Positions 57,601 through 64,000 of a DNA stretch of 64,000 nt are shown one piece after another. The notes under the pieces were generated by a model. It did no database searches. It saw nothing but the letters and a program-made list of their open reading frames with translations, and was not told where the DNA came from. The position numbers were made by a program, and so were the translations under genes. The stretch spans positions 2,049,360 to 2,113,359 of the forward strand of contig KQ482042.1 of the NCBI GenBank assembly GCA_001430745.1, read 5' to 3'. Numbering within the stretch: the first letter of the stretch is position 1; the number at the start of each line of letters is the position of its first letter. Source of the stretch: Auxenochlorella pyrenoidosa (Eukaryota; Chlorophyta; Trebouxiophyceae; Chlorellales; Chlorellaceae).

Positions 57601-60600
57601 ACCCCAACACCAGCGAGGATGGCACGGACCTTGCAGCATCCTTGGCAATAAATGAGCAGCTGGAGGGACGCACGCGGCGCCTGCAGGAGCAACTGGGCCG
57701 GCTCAGGCAGTGAGTGCCTGGCCATCCAAGGCTGCGCCAAGCGTGCTATGGGCAATCACAAGTCCCCCTACAAGCCCTGATGGTGGGCTCGTGTTCAGCT
57801 CACCTGGATTCTTTGCTCACCTGCTTGCAGAGAGCGGGATGCATTTGAGGCAGCCAGTCATGGCAAGGACATGCAGGTGCAGCTGGCCGAGGAGGCGGCC
57901 GCGGCGGCCGAGGCGCGGGCAAGGGAGCTGGCCTCTGCACTGTCGGCAGCAGAGCAGGCCCACAGCGAGGTGGAGGCAGACCTCCAACAGCGGACTGCTG
58001 AGCTGCAGGGGCTGGCTGCTGAGGCTGCGCAGCGGGCGACAAGCGAGGAGGCTGCCGTTGCTGCCGCTGCTGAGCAGGCAGCCACTGTGGCAGCGAGGGA
58101 GCGCGAGATTGAGCTGCTGCAGGCGCAGCTGGCTGCTCGTGATGCGCAGGCCAGGAGCAGCAAGCAGCACAGGTGAGTGCAGTTGAGCTCGACACCTTCC
58201 AAGGTTGCGCAAAACTGGGAGGTGCAGCCGCCCATGCTGCCAGCTTCAGCTAGCAAATGCAGGCAGAGGGTCTCAGTACTTGTGTATGCAATGGTTGACA
58301 TGCGCAGCCTCACCTGCCATGTTCCGCAGCGAGAAGGAGGTGCAGCAGCGCCTGGCTGTGGTGGAGGCGACGCAGGTGGCGATGCAGGACCAGCACGAGC
58401 GCCTGCTGCGGCTGAACAGGGAGCTGGTGGCAGAGCGGGATGAGCTCAAGCGCAAGGCGAGAGAGGGCCCGGGAAGGGGGCATGCTGCAGCCCTGCCTGC
58501 AAGTGTTGCTCACCCTCACTTCTTCATCTCCCCCCTCACCTCTTCCTCGTCTGCAGCTGGCCAGCAGCGAGGTGCGCTCTGCAAATGCCGCCACTGTTAT
58601 GGCCTCCAACAGTGAGCAGATCGCCTCGCTGCGCAGCAAGCGGGCTGCCCTGCAGGAGACGGCGCAGCAGCTGGCAGAGGCGCTGGCAGAGCGTGACACC
58701 GAGCTGCAGGCCCTGGCAAAGCGCAACGGGGAGCTCAGGTGGGTTTGCAGACTTGTGGCGGCGGCCGCACGTCACTTGTGTCTGCTGCCTAGCCACATGC
58801 GTGTCGGCAGTGTCCGGATTCATCCTGGCACCTCTGCTGGGCTGCCATGCCCACTCTGTTGATCAGCCGACCCTGGACTTGCATCTTGGCCTCCCCCCGC
58901 CCCAACCGCCCACCCTGCATTTGCAGCATGGAGCTGGACAGTGTGCGCAGCGCAGCGGGTGGGGAGCATGAGCGAATAGCGGAACTCAGGGCGGCGGTGT
59001 CCAGCTCGAGGGAGGAGCTGGAGGCCATTCGGAGCAGCAAGGAGGAGGCCTGCAGTCGCGCCGCTGCAGCGCAGCAGCAGCTGCGGGAGCGCTCCACCGA
59101 GGCGGCGCAGCTGCAGCGCCAGCTGGCTGAAGCAAGGGAGGCGGCCGGCTCCGCCTCCGACAGCACGCTTGATGGGCTGCGTCGGCAGATTGCAGAGCTC
59201 AAAGAGGTACGGAGGCAGGCCAGGTGTTGTCTGCTTGATGCTTGGGTCCAACAGAAGCAGTGGCTGGAAAGGAGCTGGAGCGTGCATGGCTGTGCAGCAC
59301 ACATTTGCGAAGCGATGCACACGATGCTGCTCTGCTAGATGCCCCTTGCTTCATTGCTCAGCAGGAGGCCATGCGCACAGCGGCAACAGCTGCATTTGAG
59401 AGCCAACACCGTGCGCAGCTCAAGCGCGAGCACGCACGCCTCGTGCAGGAGCACGCCCAGCTCATGCAGGCAAGCCTGTTTGGCAAGTACTGCTGGAAGT
59501 GGCAAAAGGGATATTCCGTTAGCTGTCTGAGCCTCTGCCAGCCTCCTGCAGTCCCCAGTTGATTGCCAGGCACCTTTTGAGGCAGCCAGCCAGAGTGGCT
59601 GGCACAACATGCTTCTTTGCGCTGGGTCATCGGCCGCCCAATTGCAGACAGGCTGAAGGTCTAGCGCCGGCCCTGTGTGGTGAATTCTGAGCTGCACAAC
59701 GGCTTTTGCTGTTGCAGGAGCATGCCCAGCTTGATACACGGCATGCTGAGGTGCTGGCCAACCTAGAGAAGGAGGCGGCAGGCAAGGAGGGCGTGGGGTG
59801 GGGACTATGCGCAGCCAGGGAGGGCACAGCCTTCACGTGCAGTGCGTCACCATGTGCAGCTGCTGAGCACAGGCAGCAACCCCCAAGCATGCTCGCGCTG
59901 CTGCCTTCTCCTCCTTCCTGCAGCAAACGCGTCGCTGAGCGAGGCATCCTCCCAGGCGGCTGCGACGCGCGCCGACCTTGCCAAGCAGCTGGCAGACGCG
60001 CGGGCGGAGGTGGACGTGCTGGAGAACTTGCTGAGCACGCTGCGCCGCGACCGAGCACGCCAGTCTGCTGAGCTGGCGGTGGCGGAGCAGGCCCGCGCCA
60101 GGCTGCAGGCTGAGCTGGAGGCCCTGCGGGCGCAGCAGGATGGCGCAGACGCCGAGCTGGCAGAGACCGCGGGCGCGCTGCAGTCGACCACAATGGACAT
60201 GGAGCAGCTCAAGGCGCGAGGCCGGCCCGCCGTTGCGCTGCGTGCCTGCCTGCTTGGTCATGCCCTCATGTGCATCTGCCAGGTGGCTGCCAATATGCCT
60301 TGCGCACGTCCCTGTGGGGAGCGTGCCTGGCAGCGCCTGCTCTGGTTGCCTGCAACCCTGCAGCCCTTGTGAGCCTGTGGCTCTCCGTTGCACCTGTTGC
60401 TCCTGTGCAGGCCTCCATGAGCATGGTGCAGGAGCGGCTGCAGGCGCAGAGCCAGGCCCTGGAGGAGGCCCAGGCCAGCTTTGTTGAGGTGGAGGAGCTC
60501 AAGGAAAAGGTGGGCAGGAGGCCGTGGGGCGCTGGTGTCCTCTCATCGTATTGCACTTGTGAAGGTGCCTGCGCATTCGGAGAGCATGCGCGGGTGTGTG

Positions 60601-63600
60601 GGGACCCTGTGCACCCTCCAACCGGCCCCCTTGGGCCGCAGGAGGAGGAGCGGGAGCAGCAGCTGCACGAGGCGCAGCGCGTGGCCGCCGAGGCTGCCGC
60701 CGAGGCGGCGCAGCTGCAGCAGGCCCTTGATGCCAGGGCTGAGGAGGTGGCGGCCCTGCAGGCCGAGGCAGCGCAGCAGGCGCAGCAGCTAGCTGCCCTG
60801 GACGCTGAGCTGGAGGCAGCGCGAGCCGCTGCGGAGGCCGGCAGCGCTGCGGTGGCAGATGCCGAGGTGGTAGCACGCCAGCTGGCAAAGCAGGTTGCAG
60901 CATTGGAGGAGGATCTCAAAGAGGCACGGTCAGAGGCTGCGGCAAAGGCCAGCAGCTGTGAACAGATGGATGCGCGTGTCACAGACTTGATGCAAGAGTT
61001 GGCAGCGACGCGCGCGGCCAGCAAGGCCAAGAGCGCCGCTGTTGCAGGTGGGAAGGGTTTTGCTGTCGCTCAAATCTGCATCGGTGGGTATTGCCAAGTC
61101 GGCCTGCAGGCAGAGCAGCGCCGCCGTTGTATCCAACTGCGGGCTGCCTGCGCACTGCCATCATGCCTGGCCTCCCTGCAGAGCTCAAGTCCTCAATGTC
61201 TGAGCTGGAGCAAGAGCTGGCTAAGTGCACACAGCAAGCCGCTCGCCTCGAAGAAGAGGCAGCTGAGCGGACGGCTGAGGCTGGCAGCCTTGCAACCCAG
61301 TTGGGTTGTGCAGAGGAGGCGCTGGCGGCAGCCAAGCAGCAGGTGTGTGGGAGCAAGGGCATCGTTGTGAGCTTGTCGTGTTGGCAGGCATATGCGTGGG
61401 CAATGATGGGCGGGTTAGGGCGGCTGAGCCATAGGTGAGCAGAGGGCATGGTGGCAGCGCCGGCTTCTGGTCATTTATTGGTCGCCAACCCGGCCTTACC
61501 AGAGCGTATCAGCCTCTCCTCGAACCCTGCAGGTTGGCGACCGGGAGGCCGCCATCGCCTCGCTGCAGGCCCACCTTGAAGAGGCCCAGGCGACAGCCGT
61601 GGCCCAGAGCAGCCGGGCTGCCGAGCTGGAGTCCACCGTGGCCCGGCTGCAGCAGGAGGCAGCAGAGGCGGAAGCTGTCCTGCAGCGCACCAAGCAGCAG
61701 CTGGAGGATGAGCGGCTGGGCCTGGCGGTGCGCACGCAGCAGCTGCAGGCGCACGAGGCGGCAGTGCAGGCACTGGAGGGGCGGCTGGCCGAGGCGCAGA
61801 GCTCTGCCGGGGAGCGCGGCGCTGAGGCAGAGCGTGCCGCCGCCGAGTCTGCCCGCCTGGCCGCCGAACTGGCCGTGGTGCACCGCCGCGCTGAGGAGCG
61901 GGCTGCGGCGGCAAAGGCCGGCGAGAAGCGCAGCGAGGCGGCCGAGGCGCGGGCTGCCTCGCTGGCCAGCCAGCTGGCAGCGGCGCAGGCCAAGGTGGCC
62001 GAGTACGACGGCATCATCCTGGACCTCGAGCGCCAGCTGTCGGCGGCAGAGAACGCGCTGGCGGCGCGCAGCGCAGAGCTGGAGACCGCTGCAGCGTGTG
62101 CTGCGGCTGCAGAGGACAAGGCGGCAGCATCGCAGGCGCGCCTGGACGAGCTGGTCAAGGAGCTGGAGGCCAAGGTGAGGCGCCGGCGCCTGTTGGACAG
62201 CAGCAGCTTGTGCGCAGCACAGTATTTGTAGGTGTGGCGAGTGGCGGGCGGCTGGGCACCTTGGGCGTTGCCCTTTCAAGCCTGCTGCGTGTGCGCAGCG
62301 TGGGCGTGCTGAGCCTGTAGGCAGACCTCGTCGCTGGCCTTGCCTGGAGTGCCGCCTCCTTGTTGCAGCCTGCGCGTGGGATGAGCAGTGCCTTGAGGCA
62401 GATGCATGCTGCACCAATGTTGACCCCGAGGCACCTCCGGCCCCTGCTCGTCTGCCCGCAGGAGTGGCGCATTGAGGACCTGACCGCCAGGGTGGCAGAC
62501 CTGGGGGAGGAGGCCAATCGGGCTGCCAGCGAGGCAGAGGCGGAAGCCGCCCGCGCTGTGGCGCTGGGCGCACAGCTGGAGGCAGCAACGCTGCAAGTGG
62601 AGGACCTCTCTGGCCAGGCAAGCCGGCTGGCAGGGGCTCCCATCCGTCCAGCGATTGCCTTAACTGCATGCTTTGCCTACTCGGAGCATCTCCTCCTCCT
62701 CCGTGTGCCTCAATGTTGCCCACTCGCCACAACCTCCCTCCTGTCACCACCCCGCCTTGGCGTGCAGGTGGACAGCCTGCAGTCTGCCTGCAAGCAACAC
62801 CAAGCGGATGCAGCGGCGGCGCACCATCGTGCTCAGGATGCAGAGGCGCGCTGTGTCGGCCTAGAAGCTGAGCTCGTTTCTGCCAAGTCGAGTGTCCATG
62901 AGCTGCAGCAGCAGCTGGCAGCTGCTGATGAGCAGCAGGAGGTGCGCGCCGCCAGCCTGGCAGCCAGCAAGGCCAGAGTGGCGCAGTTGGAGCGCGACAT
63001 GGCCGCTGCTGGCGCCTCAGCTGCAGAGGCAGCTGCGCAACTGGCAGCGGCCCAGGCGGAGGCTGCCGCCAAAGGTGAGCAGCTGGAGGAGCTTCAGGGT
63101 GAGCTGCAGGCCAGCGGACAGCGGGGCAACGCCCTTGTAGCGACGCTCACAGCCAACCTGGAAGCCGCCGAAGCGGCGCTGGCCAGCAAGCAGCAGCAGC
63201 TTGACGAGGCGCAGCATGCGCTGGCCACAGCCCAAGCAGCACTGGCAGCCAGCAGTGCGCGGGCAGACCATCTGCAGGCAGCCACAGCTGACGTGCAGGC
63301 GCAGCTTGCTCTAGTGCAGCAGGAGCTGGCAGCAGCCCGGGAGGAGGCTGCAGCCAGTGGCGCGCGTGCAGGAGAGCTGCAGCTGTCCGTAGCTGCTGTG
63401 CAGGAGCAGCTGGCGGCCGCACAGGGGGAGCTGGCAGCAGCGGCTGCTGCGGCGGCGGCCAGCGCTGTACGGGCAGAGGAGCAGGAGGCTGCCCATGCAG
63501 CTGCCGAGGAGCAGCTGGCGGCGGTGCAGCGGGCGCTTGCAGAGGCCAAGGCGAACAACCAGTCCCTCATCAAGGAGCATGTGCAAACCCTGCGCTGTGT

Positions 63601-64000
63601 TCAGGAGGAGGTGAGCTGCACTCCTGCCAGTACAGCAGCATCACTTGTTTAGCTGCTCTGGAGCGTGCTGCAGGCATGTCAGCAGACCAGTCTGCTCCTG
63701 ATTGAACAAACCAGAGGGCCATGCCCCTCATCTCTGTCCTGCTTATGCAGGTGGCTGCCCTGAAAGCGGAGGCAGAGAAGGCGCAGAGGGAGAAGCAGGT
63801 GTTGAAGGAGGTGAGTTGGGCCATGCGAGGCGGCCAGTTGGCTTGAGACGGTTCAAGGCTGTGCTGTTCCTGCATTGTCAATGTTGTAAATGTCCAGGCT
63901 CTTGTCTCTCAACTCACGGCGATCATAACAGCTGCTTCGCTGCTCCGCTCTTCCATGCCTGCTTGTCACCCGCACCCTTGCCTCACGCAGAGCTTGAGCC
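54638..64000 (+). CDS. Kinesin-12-like motor with very long coiled-coil tail (3' partial)
   Basis: Plus-end motor of the KIF15/plant KIN-12 (phragmoplast) type. Exons: 54638-54748, 54945-55082, 55191-55358, 55489-55557, 55722-55940, 56119-56224, 56399-56581, 56739-56827, 56981-57080, 57194-57327, 57534-57709, 57831-58172, 58330-58456, 58557-58738, 58927-59206, 59365-59469, 59718-59781, 59924-60213, 60411-60509, 60642-61047, 61182-61342, 61533-62174, 62462-62617, 62768-63610, 63751-63810, 63991 onward; over 1750 aa so far. Motor: VVVRIRPP, P-loop GQTGSGKT (161-168), NDTSSRSH (293-300), LVDLAGSE (about 327-334), ending [20 protein letters not shown], the kinesin-12 neck signature. The N-terminal leader ([17 protein letters not shown]) is KIN-12-like. 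The tail is nearly all Ala/Glu/Gln-rich heptads. At least four introns have GC donors forced by frame (56582, 58457, 59470, 59782), and three more are likely (55083, 60214, 62618). Confidence 0.92.
55621..55649 (+). repeat. (TG)n(AG)n microsatellite in a kinesin intron
   Basis: Compound dinucleotide repeat (TG units followed by AG units) in the intron before the exon at 55722. Confidence 0.85.

Noticed and set aside
1..64000. Transposons, CRISPR arrays, tRNA/rRNA genes, viral or toxin genes
   Set aside because: No transposase, reverse transcriptase, terminal repeats, array-like repeats or RNA gene folds were recognised anywhere in the window.

Overview
This is a nuclear segment of a GC-rich, intron-dense green alga, most likely a chlorophyte of the Chlorella/Trebouxiophyceae type. 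The grounds are plant-type protein families (CYP51, Sec24, RPN8, CBP20, a kinesin-12-like motor, a plastid-type ABC half-transporter), short introns of about 50-350 nt nearly everywhere, algal TGTAA polyadenylation signals after several stops, and strong C-richness in introns. No bacterial, viral or transposon gene was recognised, and no tRNA, rRNA or CRISPR array.

All gene models were built by hand by joining exons at splice sites and checking that phase is kept across every junction. Layout: end of an unknown poly-Q gene (+, to 301); small 85-aa protein (+, 963-1388); COPII coat Sec24 (-, 1830-8776) head to head with the ER-Golgi GTPase Rab1/YptC1 (+, 9130-10908); MPDU1-like ER PQ-loop protein (-, 11572-13334); four-TM orphan (-, 13947-15293); 130-aa coiled-coil protein (+, 15731-16352); PfkB nucleoside-type kinase apparently fused to a LOG phosphoribohydrolase (+, 17122-22020); RCC1-repeat protein with an assembly gap (-, 22640-24740); proteasome lid RPN8 (-, 25140-28093); mitochondrial-looking protein (+, 28440-30637); F-box-like orphan (-, 31290-34042); cap-binding CBP20 with a gap (-, 34796-36668); membrane-anchored kelch protein (+, 37096-39897); sterol 14-demethylase CYP51 (-, 40482-44131); Mis18-like protein (+, 44414-45469); plastid-targeted Ala/Lys/Pro-rich protein with an apparent frameshift (+, 45673-47483); DJ-1 (+, 48045-49795); ABCB half-transporter (-, 50325-54341); and a very long kinesin-12-like motor (+, 54638 past the window end).

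Most genes are unrelated housekeeping functions, but several pairs hang together. Sec24 and Rab1 act in the same ER-to-Golgi step and share a 353-bp divergent promoter; MPDU1 next door is also an ER protein. The PfkB and LOG parts would catalyse consecutive steps (nucleoside to monophosphate, monophosphate to free base plus ribose-5-phosphate), which makes the proposed fusion chemically sensible for cytokinin activation.

The strongest unusual signals are this PfkB-LOG fusion and an unusually high share of GC-AG introns (at least 8 forced by frame or conserved protein sequence, up to 13, among roughly 140 introns). Others are long poly-C tracts placed directly before 3' splice sites, a one-base C8 frameshift in the plastid-targeted gene, and a probable hidden CBP20 exon inside the 636-N gap.
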